This document shows, in pieces, positions 1-6,743 of a stretch of 9,933 nucleotides of DNA. Under the pieces are notes generated by a model, which ran no database searches, was not told the DNA's origin, and saw only the letters and a program-made list of their open reading frames with translations. Numbering within the stretch: the first letter of the stretch is position 1; every line of letters begins with the position of its first letter. Origin of the DNA: an uncultured Lachnospiraceae bacterium (lineage in GTDB: Bacteria > Bacillota > Clostridia > Lachnospirales > Lachnospiraceae). A program made the position numbers and the translations under genes. The stretch lies in assembly GCA_905236615.1 (NCBI GenBank), contig CAJORC010000140.1, forward strand, positions 1-9,933, read 5' to 3'.

Positions 1-1
1 G

Positions 2-175
2 ATCCAAAGCCGTCTCACTGAAAACCAGGCAACTGTGAAGGAGCAGGCATCTGACAATGAAAATGTGGATATCGCCGATGTAGCAGTTGATATTAAGGAA
101 GCAGATATGGTATACAGCGCAGCACTTCTGGTTACAGGAAAGATAAACCAGCAGTCACTGTTAAATTACATCTAA
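2..175 (+). CDS. FlgL/flagellin-family protein, C-terminal fragment (5' end outside window)
   Basis: An open frame runs in from the window edge and stops with TAA at 173-175, giving 57 residues. The visible part is the C-terminal helical segment of the flagellin/FlgL superfamily: an NxxLTENQ-like helix (SRLTENQATVKEQ), then a DIADVAVDIKEAD helix, then a closing AALLVTGKINQQSLLNYI. The pattern Y-x-AAL-x-x-T-x-K-I-x-Q-x-SLL matches the end of hook-filament junction protein FlgL better than that of major flagellin, which usually ends in a Q-rich AQANQ-type tail. Such proteins join hook to filament outside the cell. The gene ends just before a terminator and is followed by flaG, consistent with a late flagellar cluster. 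A flagellin-like paralogue remains possible because the N-terminus and length cannot be seen. Confidence 0.65.
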   Translation: MQSRLTENQATVKEQASDNENVDIADVAVDIKEADMVYSAALLVTGKINQQSLLNYI

Positions 176-177
176 AA

Positions 178-199
178 AGCTTCAGGCCAGCATGAAGCT
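178..199. repeat. Short inverted repeat after the FlgL-like gene
   Basis: AGCTTCA (178-184) and TGAAGCT (193-199) are perfect 7-nt inverted arms around an 8-nt loop, starting 2 nt after the stop codon. No T-tract follows, so it is not an intrinsic terminator by itself. It may stabilise the 3' end of the mRNA ahead of the terminator at 206-240. Confidence 0.5.
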
Positions 200-205
200 A
201 TTATC

Positions 206-240
206 CCCCGTCTGTCATATTAACGGTAGGCGGGGTTTTT
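206..240 (+). terminator. Intrinsic terminator of the FlgL-like gene
   Basis: CCCCGTCT (206-213) pairs with AGGCGGGG (228-235), an 8-bp stem with one G-U pair and a 14-nt loop, followed directly by TTTTT (236-240). It separates the upstream flagellar gene from the flaG transcript. Confidence 0.85.
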
Positions 241-290
241 CATTTGGCAGAACTCTGATATTTATAAAAAAAATTTAATAAAAAAACTAT

Positions 291-316
291 TATAATTTTT
301 AGAAAATAGCCGATAA
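291..316 (+). promoter_or_regulatory. Probable sigma-28 (SigD/FliA) promoter of the flaG operon
   Basis: CCGATAA at 310-316, preceded by G309, is one base off the Firmicute sigma-D -10 element CCGATAT. TATA at 291-294 lies 15 nt upstream, one base off the TAAA -35 element. Late flagellar genes such as flaG and fliS are typical members of this regulon. The expected transcript start is near 323, giving a leader of about 80 nt. The surrounding DNA is very AT-rich, so the -35 match is weak evidence; the -10 is the informative part. Confidence 0.6.
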
Positions 317-335
317 AGATTTTGTAAGGCAATGA

Positions 336-368
336 CCGTAAGATTGTGAGACGGAACTCGGCTTACGG
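336..368 (+). promoter_or_regulatory. Structured 5' leader hairpin of flaG
   Basis: CCGTAAG (336-342) pairs perfectly with CTTACGG (362-368). Inside the loop a smaller stem, TGAG (347-350) with CTCG (357-360, one wobble pair), presents the apical loop ACGGAA, which contains a GGA. A second GGA lies in the ribosome binding site 37 nt downstream. GGA in a hairpin loop plus GGA in the ribosome binding site is the arrangement bound by CsrA, a known flagellar regulator in Firmicutes. The pairing is read directly; the CsrA role is inference. It does not match the c-di-GMP riboswitch consensus as far as can be judged by eye. Confidence 0.4.
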
Positions 369-391
369 CAGTTTTATATATAATGTTCACA

Positions 392-408
392 AGGAGGTGA
401 CAAAATTG
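392..408 (+). promoter_or_regulatory. Ribosome binding site that fixes the TTG start of flaG
   Basis: AGGAGGTG at 392-399 is a near-perfect anti-Shine-Dalgarno match, six bases before TTG at 406. The alternative in-frame GTG at 346 has no such site and lies inside the leader hairpin, so TTG 406 is preferred. Confidence 0.85.
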
Positions 409-843
409 ACAGCAGTTGAGAAAGTTGCGAATGCAGTAAATATTGGAGGATATCAGAACAATTCATCAACGGTGGTTACCGAAGCTGTAGAAGCAGCATC
501 GGCACCCGAGAAGAAGCGTGAGATAGTTTCCAAAGAGGAAAGCAACGGTTTTGCGGGAGCCTCTGCAGATGATCAGGGCAATTCAGCAAAACTTAAGTCA
601 AAAGGTGACTCAAAGACCGCTAATGAAGAAATCCGTAAAAAAGTAGACCAGATAAATAAAGAGATGCTTGAACAGAATTCGGAGGCGATATTTGGGATAC
701 ATGATGAGACAAACCGTGTAACAATCAAGATAGTAGACAGGAATTCCAAAAAGGTATTAAAAGAATTTCCACCGGAAAAAACACTTGATATGCTTGCAAA
801 ACTGTGGGAAGTTGCAGGCATAATGGTTGATGAAAAACGTTAA
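406..843 (+). CDS. flaG: Flagellar protein FlaG
   Basis: This 145-residue cytoplasmic protein belongs to the FlaG family, which is associated with late filament genes and affects filament length in several bacteria. The first 70 or so residues are a low-complexity, charged, Ala/Ser/Lys-rich linker. The conserved FlaG domain fills roughly residues 75-142. It starts with a helix (EEIRKKVDQINKEML) and continues with IFGIHDETNRVTIKIVD, KKVLKEFPPEK and a closing helix with LDMLAKLWEVAGIMVDEK, all hallmarks of the family. The TTG start follows a very strong ribosome binding site. An in-frame extension to GTG 346 would add residues read from the leader hairpin and is judged unlikely. The gene is first in a tight cluster with fliS 18 nt downstream. 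In many bacteria fliD lies between flaG and fliS; it is absent here. Confidence 0.93.
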   Translation: MTAVEKVANAVNIGGYQNNSSTVVTEAVEAASAPEKKREIVSKEESNGFAGASADDQGNSAKLKSKGDSKTANEEIRKKVDQINKEMLEQNSEAIFGIHDETNRVTIKIVDRNSKKVLKEFPPEKTLDMLAKLWEVAGIMVDEKR

Positions 844-861
844 AGACAAGGGGGACTGATT

Positions 862-1266
862 ATGCGAGCACAGGATGCTTATGCACAGTATGGAAAAAAC
901 AAGATAATGACTGCATCACCTGCAGAACTGACTCTTATGCTCTATGAGGGCTGTGTTAAATTTATAAACATTGCCAAAATGGGTGTAGAGGAAAATAACA
1001 TAGAGAAAGCTCATGTTAATATAAGGAAAGCGGAGCGCATAATCGAGGAATTTCAGGCAACCCTTGACTACAAATATCCTGTTGCGGAAGATTTTAACAG
1101 GATATATGTTTATGTTAAAAGACGTCTTCATGAGGCAAACATTGAGAAAAGTGCCGAAATTTTAGAAGAATGTGCGGATCATATGAGATCAATGAGAGAT
1201 ACATGGCGCGAGGTCATGAAGAAAGTTGCCGGTTCTGAAGAGGGCAGGAGGGCTGGTGAGGCATGA
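862..1266 (+). CDS. fliS: Flagellar export chaperone FliS
   Basis: This 134-residue protein has the usual size and all-helical build of FliS, the cytoplasmic chaperone that binds the C-terminus of flagellin, prevents early polymerisation and delivers it to the export gate. The diagnostic N-terminal block is present: DAYAQYGKNKIMTASPAEL followed by LMLYEGCVKFINIA, where the Tyr/Gln helix and the TASPxEL-LxLYxG motif are the family signature. Later helices include the conserved LDYKYPVAEDFNRIYVYVKRRL region. AAGGGGG at 848-854 lies seven bases before the ATG. The stop overlaps the next start by 4 nt, which implies translational coupling. The C-terminal tail (EEGRRAGEA) is probably disordered. 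Confidence 0.95.
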   Translation: MRAQDAYAQYGKNKIMTASPAELTLMLYEGCVKFINIAKMGVEENNIEKAHVNIRKAERIIEEFQATLDYKYPVAEDFNRIYVYVKRRLHEANIEKSAEILEECADHMRSMRDTWREVMKKVAGSEEGRRAGEA

Positions 1267-1718
1267 AGGACGTGTATATCAATATCCTGATAGAAAGCCT
1301 TAAAGAAAAATCAAAACTCCTTGATGAACTTTTTCTGATCGACGTTGAACAGAGCCGGGTTCTTATGCCGGAAAAACCGGATAAGAACGCCGTCGATATG
1401 AACATTCAGAAAAGTGTAAAGATTGCAGAAGAAATAAATGGACTTGATGACGGCTTTGAGTCGGTATATAGGAAAGTACGTTCCGAACTTTTGGATAACA
1501 GCGCCGCACATAAAAAAGAGATAGAGCTGCTGAAAGAGCTTATCTCGGAAGTTACCGAAAAGTCAGTAAAGATCATGGCGACAGAAAACAGGAACCGTGA
1601 TACTGCATCGGAAAAGCTTGTATTCAGCATGAAAAAAGCCCATTCTACGGTTCATGATGCTGCGTCTGTGTCTGACAAATACAAAAAAGCAATGAAAAAA
1701 GTCGGGGCGCACAAATAG
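1263..1718 (+). CDS. FlgN/FliT-like flagellar helical protein (putative export chaperone)
   Basis: This 151-residue protein is acidic and basic throughout, predicted all-helical with coiled-coil heptads, and has no signal peptide or membrane segment. It starts inside the fliS stop (ATGA overlap), so its product is likely made in step with FliS. Size, position after fliS and helical content fit the FlgN/FliT group of small chaperones, which bind the hook-associated proteins FlgK/FlgL (FlgN) or FliD (FliT). The stretch ENRNRDTASEKL near residues 108-119, followed by a C-terminal helix ending in YKKAMKK, resembles the C-terminal part of FlgN-type proteins. Sequence conservation in this family is low, so the choice between FlgN, FliT and an uncharacterised late flagellar protein stays open. 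Confidence 0.55.
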   Translation: MKDVYINILIESLKEKSKLLDELFLIDVEQSRVLMPEKPDKNAVDMNIQKSVKIAEEINGLDDGFESVYRKVRSELLDNSAAHKKEIELLKELISEVTEKSVKIMATENRNRDTASEKLVFSMKKAHSTVHDAASVSDKYKKAMKKVGAHK

Positions 1719-1726
1719 GGCAGCGT

Positions 1727-4141
1727 ATGGGTGAAAAAATAAGAGAAGACAGTTTGCTGGAAGAGATTTATGAAATAGCTTTCGAATTATATAAGAAGAT
1801 GGAAGAAGCCGTACCTTTTGACCAGTTAGAGGTGATACGGCTTTTTTCTGACCTCGGAAGAATGATGGTAAATTCCGAACGGGCCAGCTTCTGGAAATGG
1901 GAAAAAGAAGAGCACAGGGTTGTGACGTCTGCATCGACAGGAACACAGCGCATAGAGATAGATGACAGTACAGGACTTGTGGGAAAAGCACTCAGGGAGA
2001 ACAGGACAGTCATCACAAATGATCCTTACAGCCATCCGGAATTTAATTCAGAAATAGATGCAAGTACAGGATTTCGCACGAAATCCGTTTTTGTCATGCC
2101 TATAGACAACTGTTACGGCGAGACGATAGGAGCTTTTCAGGCGATCAACAGTCTTGACAGTCCGGATGGTTTCCAGACGGAGCGGGACACAAGGAGACTT
2201 TCGCTTGCTGCTCTGGTATGCGGTCTGGCGCTTGAGTCGGAGATCTTCAAAACTGACAGGATCGCTGCTGATGCGGCAAATAAGGCGAAAAGTGCTTTCC
2301 TTGCCCATATGTCGCATGAGATCAGGACTCCGATCAATACCATGCTCGGTATGGATGAGCTTATTTTAAGAGAATGCAGGGAAAAAAGTGTTTTCTCTTA
2401 TGCAATGGATATCAGGTCTGCCGGAAAGACTCTTCTTGCGCTGATAAATGATATCCTTGATTTTTCTAAAGTTGAAGAGGGAAAAATGGAGATCATACCC
2501 ACGGAGTATGATCTGGGAGAGATGATAAATGACCTTGTAAGGATGGTTACAGACAGGGCTGAAAAGAAGAAGATTGAACTAAAGGTCGAGGTTGATGATA
2601 AAATCCCTTCAATACTTATAGGTGATGACATACGTCTGAAGCAGTGTATCTTAAATATTCTCATCAATGGAGTCAAATATACGGAAAAGGGCTCGGTATC
2701 ATTAAAAATATCATATCGGGAAAAAGATACGGAAAATATATATTTAAGAGTACGGGTAACCGATACCGGTATAGGAATAAAAAAAGATGATATGGAAAGA
2801 CTATTCTCTCCGTTTACAAGGCTGGATGAAAAGAAAAACAGAAGCATTGAAGGTACCGGCCTTGGAATGAGCCTTACAATGAACTTGTTGGAACTCATGG
2901 GAAGCCATCTTGAAGTTGAAAGTATTTACGGGGAAGGTTCGACGTTCTCATTCGAGATCAGTCAGGGCGTTGCTGACAGGAAATGCATAGGTGACCTTAA
3001 AGATCATGCGGGTGGCGAGAGTGAAGATTTTTCTTATGATAAGGTTTTTGAGGCTCCGGGTGCGAAGATACTAATGGTCGATGATAACAGCATGAACCGC
3101 AAGGTATTTATCGGATTATTGAAGCATTCCGGTATGGAGATCAAAGACCTTGATTCCGGTAAGGGAGCGCTTGAAGCACTTGCGTCAGAAAAATTTGACT
3201 TAGTATTTCTCGATCACATGATGCCCGGGATCGACGGGATAGAGGTCATGCGCAGATTTAAGAATGGAGTGGATGGCATAAATACAGGAACTCCGATAAT
3301 AGCACTTAGTGCCAATGCAATATCGGGTGCACGGGAGATGTACTTGTCCGAGGGCTTTACGGACTTCCTTTCAAAACCCATTCAGGTTGAAAAGCTTGAA
3401 CAGATGCTGATACGATATCTGCCTGAAGGAATCTGCAGTTATAAAAAAGTTGAGAGGGCTCCTTTTATAAATGGAGAGGAAGAACGCAAGGTCACTGATT
3501 TTCCGGAAGTTGAAGGGGTTGACTGGAATTATGCGATAAATAAGCTTCATGATCTGGAGCTACTTAAAAATGTGGTTTCGGATTACATCAGTCTGGGCGA
3601 TACCGATGCCGAAGAACTGAACGGATATTTTGAAAAACTAAAAGAAGTCTTTGAAAGCGGTCAGGAAAGCGGTGGATTGGAAGAGGCATTCAAGGCATAC
3701 GAAGTTAAGGTTCATTCAATGAAGAGTGCGGCGGCTATGTTTGGTGCTATAGAAATATCAACACTGGCAAAGCTTCTTGAGTATGCGGCGAAAAATCATG
3801 ACATGGAGAGGATTCTGTCTCTTATGCCGGTCTATATGCAGGAAAGGGAAAAGAACCTTAAGCTTCTTACGGAAGCATTTAAACCTTCGGATGGAAATAC
3901 CGGTTCTGAGGAAATTGAAGATGAATTAATGAAGAAACTCTTCACAGGATTAAGGAAAGCATTGGCAGATATGGATGTAGACAGTGCGGATGCGGCAGCG
4001 GATGAATTAAAAAAATACGGTTACAGCGATGAGATCCGTCCGTTAATGGAAAAACTATTTGTACAGGTACAGAACCTTGACGAGGATGGAGCAGCTGAAA
4101 TTATGAGCTCTATTGCTGAAAAGAGGAGGATAAAACTTTGA
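1727..4141 (+). CDS. Soluble hybrid sensor histidine kinase: GAF-HisKA-HATPase-REC-HPt
   Basis: This 804-residue protein has no membrane segment and should sense a cytoplasmic signal. A GAF domain covers about residues 32-170 (TGLVGKAL, VITNDPYSHPEF, TGFRTKSVFVMPI, IGAFQAINS). HisKA follows with the H-box FLAHMSHEIRTP, phospho-site His197. The ATPase domain spans about 290-412, with an N-box around N310/N314, a G1 box DTGIG at 346-350 and a G2 box GTGLG at 376-380. A receiver spans about 446-565, with acidic pocket D452/D453, phospho-Asp D496, S528 and K550. An HPt domain spans about 595-720, with VHSMKSAAAMFGA and phospho-His H663. A helical tail of about 70 residues ends the protein. Every catalytic residue looks intact, so it can run His-Asp-His transfer internally and pass phosphate to a separate receiver. 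The ATG lies 8 nt after the previous stop with a weak GGG-type ribosome binding site. It overlaps the response regulator by 4 nt, its probable partner. Co-location with flaG-fliS suggests, but does not prove, a motility role. Confidence 0.93.
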   Translation: MGEKIREDSLLEEIYEIAFELYKKMEEAVPFDQLEVIRLFSDLGRMMVNSERASFWKWEKEEHRVVTSASTGTQRIEIDDSTGLVGKALRENRTVITNDPYSHPEFNSEIDASTGFRTKSVFVMPIDNCYGETIGAFQAINSLDSPDGFQTERDTRRLSLAALVCGLALESEIFKTDRIAADAANKAKSAFLAHMSHEIRTPINTMLGMDELILRECREKSVFSYAMDIRSAGKTLLALINDILDFSKVEEGKMEIIPTEYDLGEMINDLVRMVTDRAEKKKIELKVEVDDKIPSILIGDDIRLKQCILNILINGVKYTEKGSVSLKISYREKDTENIYLRVRVTDTGIGIKKDDMERLFSPFTRLDEKKNRSIEGTGLGMSLTMNLLELMGSHLEVESIYGEGSTFSFEISQGVADRKCIGDLKDHAGGESEDFSYDKVFEAPGAKILMVDDNSMNRKVFIGLLKHSGMEIKDLDSGKGALEALASEKFDLVFLDHMMPGIDGIEVMRRFKNGVDGINTGTPIIALSANAISGAREMYLSEGFTDFLSKPIQVEKLEQMLIRYLPEGICSYKKVERAPFINGEEERKVTDFPEVEGVDWNYAINKLHDLELLKNVVSDYISLGDTDAEELNGYFEKLKEVFESGQESGGLEEAFKAYEVKVHSMKSAAAMFGAIEISTLAKLLEYAAKNHDMERILSLMPVYMQEREKNLKLLTEAFKPSDGNTGSEEIEDELMKKLFTGLRKALADMDVDSADAAADELKKYGYSDEIRPLMEKLFVQVQNLDEDGAAEIMSSIAEKRRIKL

Positions 4142-4911
4142 AAAAAATATTGCTTGTTGGCGAATTTACTGAGGTTTACCGCTCCGTCGGCGAGGCCTTG
4201 GCAGATGAATATCAGGTTCAGTTCTGCCCGGCTGAAACTGAAACCATGCACGGGATGATAAAGCTTGCCGCCCCTGATCTTATAGTGATATGTATGCCGG
4301 GGCTTGAACCTCTGGATAACGATATATTTTCCGAACTGAACAGCAGGTGGGGACAGCTTCCGGTATTGGTAATAAGTACCAAGGAGAATTTCGAGCATGT
4401 TAAATGGCATTGCGATGATAAACGCTATAAAGCCAGATTTATTCCGATAAAAAACAGTGAAATACTTGAGGCGTGCTTCAACATGATAGATCCGGAACGT
4501 ATAGAAACGCCTGAAGAAGACCTGATATGGTTTGGGAAAAAACCCAATCTGCACAGAAAGAAAATACTCGTGGTCGATGATGCTGCACTGATGCTCAGAA
4601 GTATTAAGGCGATGCTTGAGGATGAATACGATATCATCCTTGCAAAATCCGGAGAAAAAGCACTGAGCAGTATAGCAAAAGAAATGCCGGATCTTGTGCT
4701 GCTTGATTACAATATGCCGGAGATGGACGGAAAAGAAACCTTTGAGAAAATAAGGGAAATGGTAGGCAATTCAATTCCGGTAATATTTCTGACCGGAGTA
4801 AATGACAGGAATAAGATAATAGATGTACTTACCGAGAAGCCGGCAGGCTATGTTCTTAAACCGCCGGACAGAGACCAGCTTAAGGAAAAGATACTGCAGG
4901 CATTAGGATGA
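4138..4911 (+). CDS. REC-REC response regulator with a degenerate first receiver
   Basis: This 257-residue protein starts at TTG inside the kinase stop (TTGA overlap), with GAGGAGGA at 4123-4130 eight bases before it; the first ATG would lose the N-terminal fold. The first domain (about 2-118) has a receiver-like layout (KKILLVGEF, APDLIVICMPG, LPVLVIST, FIPIKNSEILEACF). It lacks the acidic pair, and Cys52 sits where the phospho-Asp belongs, so it is probably not phosphorylated. The second domain (about 140-257) is a canonical receiver: ILVVDD (D147, D148), LVLLDYNMPEMDG with phospho-acceptor D190, VIFLTG with T219, and VLKPP with K241. There is no DNA-binding, GGDEF, EAL or other output domain, so the phosphorylated form likely acts by binding a partner, as CheY-type regulators do. 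It should receive phosphate from HPt His663 of the kinase. It is the last gene of the cluster. Confidence 0.92.
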   Translation: MKKILLVGEFTEVYRSVGEALADEYQVQFCPAETETMHGMIKLAAPDLIVICMPGLEPLDNDIFSELNSRWGQLPVLVISTKENFEHVKWHCDDKRYKARFIPIKNSEILEACFNMIDPERIETPEEDLIWFGKKPNLHRKKILVVDDAALMLRSIKAMLEDEYDIILAKSGEKALSSIAKEMPDLVLLDYNMPEMDGKETFEKIREMVGNSIPVIFLTGVNDRNKIIDVLTEKPAGYVLKPPDRDQLKEKILQALG

Positions 4912-4919
4912 GAAAAATG

Positions 4920-4960
4920 AGAAGGAGGATGGGTTCCGATATCTGTCCTTCTTCTTTTCT
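4920..4960 (+). terminator. Candidate terminator at the end of the flagellar/phosphorelay cluster
   Basis: AGAAGGA (4920-4926) pairs with TCCTTCT (4946-4952), with possible inner GAT/ATC pairs, followed by a T-rich run CTTTTCTT. The stem is AU-rich and the T-tract broken, so termination may be partial. It lies just before a separate promoter, which supports a transcript boundary. Confidence 0.45.
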
Positions 4961-4989
4961 TGTATAAAAAAATAATTATGTGTTATACT
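4960..4989 (+). promoter_or_regulatory. Sigma-A promoter of the glycan gene pair, extended -10
   Basis: TTGTAT (4960-4965) is followed by 18 nt and TATACT (4984-4989). TG at 4981-4982 one base ahead makes an extended -10 element. The expected start is near 4996, giving a leader of about 30 nt to the ATG at 5028. Confidence 0.65.
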
Positions 4990-5014
4990 GTTAGGGATTG
5001 AGTTTTGAAACAGT

Positions 5015-5030
5015 TAGGAGAGTAAAAATG
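5015..5030 (+). promoter_or_regulatory. Ribosome binding site that fixes the ATG at 5028
   Basis: TAGGAG at 5015-5020 lies seven bases before ATG 5028. An in-frame TTG at 4998 sits almost on the predicted transcript start and has no ribosome binding site, so the shorter 564-residue protein is preferred. Confidence 0.75.
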
Positions 5031-6722
5031 AGTTCAAGTTTGAAAAAAACCGGCATTAAGGCAAAGGAATTACTGTCGGAACGTTTCGTCAAAGAAACTT
5101 TGGCGATATACCTGTTCTTTATGTTTGTGATCTATCCTTTGTATTATCAGGATAAATATTACAACATGGGTGAAGCAAAGTGGAGTTTTTTTAAAACAGT
5201 AACCTACTTCTGGTCAAACGATGAGGGACAGTTCCTTTTCCCGGGAGTGATCATTTTCCTGCTGGCCTTTTTCTGTTGGTTTGTTTATGATATTTTCAGG
5301 GTTAACAGGGCAAAAGACTGGTTCAGCATGAAGAAAGTGTCCCTTACGGACTGCTTTGTTATTGCATATCTGTTTTTCTGTCTTTTGTCTTCAATACTTA
5401 CACCCTATAAAAACCTTCCCGAAGCATCGGGACTTGTGCTGGAACCTTCGCAGTATAATGTTTTGGGCGGATATTCCGGATGGTATATGGGACTTGTTGC
5501 GCAGATAGCATTTGTGGTCATTTATTATTTTGTATCAAGATTCTGGAGATGGGATACACTTATGATGGTGCTTTATCTCTCTTCAGCATCACTTGTATTC
5601 CTTTTTGGAGTATTGAACCGTTTCATGATCGATCCGCTGGGAATGTATACGGACCTTGACCCTTCATATATACCCCAGTTCCTGTCAACACTTGGTCAGG
5701 CAACGTGGTATTCAAGTTATGTGGTACAGCTTTTCCCTATAGGTCTTTTCATTTACTGGTACTCTGAAAAGACATGGGTAAGAAGGCTCAGCCTAGTATA
5801 TACTGTCCTTGGCTCGATGACGCTCATCACTCAGGGATCAGACAGTGCTTTCTATGCTATAATTGCCATGGTATCGACACTTTTTTATTTCTCATTTTCA
5901 GATAATAAGCATCTGCTCCGATGGGTAGAGACAATACTCGTGATGCTTTTGTCATGGAGGGTGATCGGATTTTTGCAGATGGCATTTCCTGATGCCATGG
6001 TTGATCCGGGAACACTTATGCTTTTTGGTTCAAAGCATCCGTTTATGTGGCTGGTAATAGCGGCACTTGCTGCAGCATACTATTTCTTAAGGAAAGCTGA
6101 TAAGGAAGATAAACTTAATGTCAGCAAACTGCTGATCATTAGGAAAATCTACTTTGCTCTGCTTATCGCAGGTATTGCCGGCGGTATAATTTACATCGTG
6201 CTTAATACAAATGGGCTTCTGCCTGCAAGTTTATCCAGCGATAACTGGTATCTGCTGTTCGACGATAAGTGGGGATCGGACAGAGGCGGTTCATGGAGGG
6301 TAACACTTGACTCTGTAAGACAGACGATGACAGACGATCCGGCGCGGTTTTTCTTTGGAGCCGGTCCTGACGGATTTTTCAATACGGTTTATATCTATCA
6401 TTCGGAATTCCTTTTTGGCAAGTGGGGAGAAAATACTATCCTTACATGTGCACACAACGAATTCCTGACGCAGATCGTAAATATAGGTATCTTTGGCGGA
6501 ATTGCCTATTTAGGAATATTTATCAGTGCGATCATTAATTTTGCCAGAAATTCAGAAAAACACCCGGAAACAATAGCACCGATAATGTGTATTACGGCAT
6601 ATATGGCTCACAACTTTTTCTGCTACCAGCAGATAATCTGTACTCCTGTTATATTTATAATAATGGGGGCAGGTGAATGTCTTGCAAGAGTAGGAAGAAA
6701 GGCCATATGGGAGACGGAATAA
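5028..6722 (+). CDS. O-antigen ligase/polymerase family (Wzy_C-type) membrane protein
   Basis: This 564-residue protein has about ten to twelve hydrophobic segments, for example near residues 24-40, 71-90, 108-124, 155-170, 177-198, 230-244, 272-290, 338-354, 374-392, 481-502 and 517-548. Its C-terminal half carries the Wzy_C/O-antigen ligase signature: GGSWRVTLDSV (R424), the short motif FFGAGPDGF (441-450), then the loop motif CAHNEFLTQIVNIGIFGG with H476. In this superfamily the large external loop with Arg and His moves a lipid-linked glycan onto an acceptor or polymerises repeat units at the outer face of the membrane. Whether this member is a polymerase, a ligase to cell wall or lipid, or a protein glycosyltransferase cannot be told. 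The large loop at about 393-470 fits the catalytic loop. glf lies 21 nt downstream in the same apparent operon, so the glycan may contain galactofuranose. Confidence 0.8.
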   Translation: MSSSLKKTGIKAKELLSERFVKETLAIYLFFMFVIYPLYYQDKYYNMGEAKWSFFKTVTYFWSNDEGQFLFPGVIIFLLAFFCWFVYDIFRVNRAKDWFSMKKVSLTDCFVIAYLFFCLLSSILTPYKNLPEASGLVLEPSQYNVLGGYSGWYMGLVAQIAFVVIYYFVSRFWRWDTLMMVLYLSSASLVFLFGVLNRFMIDPLGMYTDLDPSYIPQFLSTLGQATWYSSYVVQLFPIGLFIYWYSEKTWVRRLSLVYTVLGSMTLITQGSDSAFYAIIAMVSTLFYFSFSDNKHLLRWVETILVMLLSWRVIGFLQMAFPDAMVDPGTLMLFGSKHPFMWLVIAALAAAYYFLRKADKEDKLNVSKLLIIRKIYFALLIAGIAGGIIYIVLNTNGLLPASLSSDNWYLLFDDKWGSDRGGSWRVTLDSVRQTMTDDPARFFFGAGPDGFFNTVYIYHSEFLFGKWGENTILTCAHNEFLTQIVNIGIFGGIAYLGIFISAIINFARNSEKHPETIAPIMCITAYMAHNFFCYQQIICTPVIFIIMGAGECLARVGRKAIWETE

Positions 6723-6743
6723 AAAGAGAGGATTATTAAAGCA

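Noticed and set aside
291..296. TATAAT as a sigma-A -10 element upstream of flaG
   Set aside because: The -35 position holds only A's and there is no TG extension; the CCGATAA element fits a flagellar gene better.
379..384. Perfect TATAAT just upstream of the flaG ribosome binding site
   Set aside because: No -35 match at proper spacing, and the transcript would start inside the ribosome binding site.
346..405. GTG start of a longer FlaG reading frame
   Set aside because: The extension lies in the leader hairpin, has no ribosome binding site, and the TTG at 406 follows an almost perfect one.
323..405. c-di-GMP or other known riboswitch in the flaG leader
   Set aside because: The expected conserved core blocks were not found; only a simple nested hairpin is seen.
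4998..5027. TTG start of a longer membrane protein before the ATG at 5028
   Set aside because: It sits at the predicted transcript start with no ribosome binding site, while ATG 5028 has TAGGAG at good spacing.
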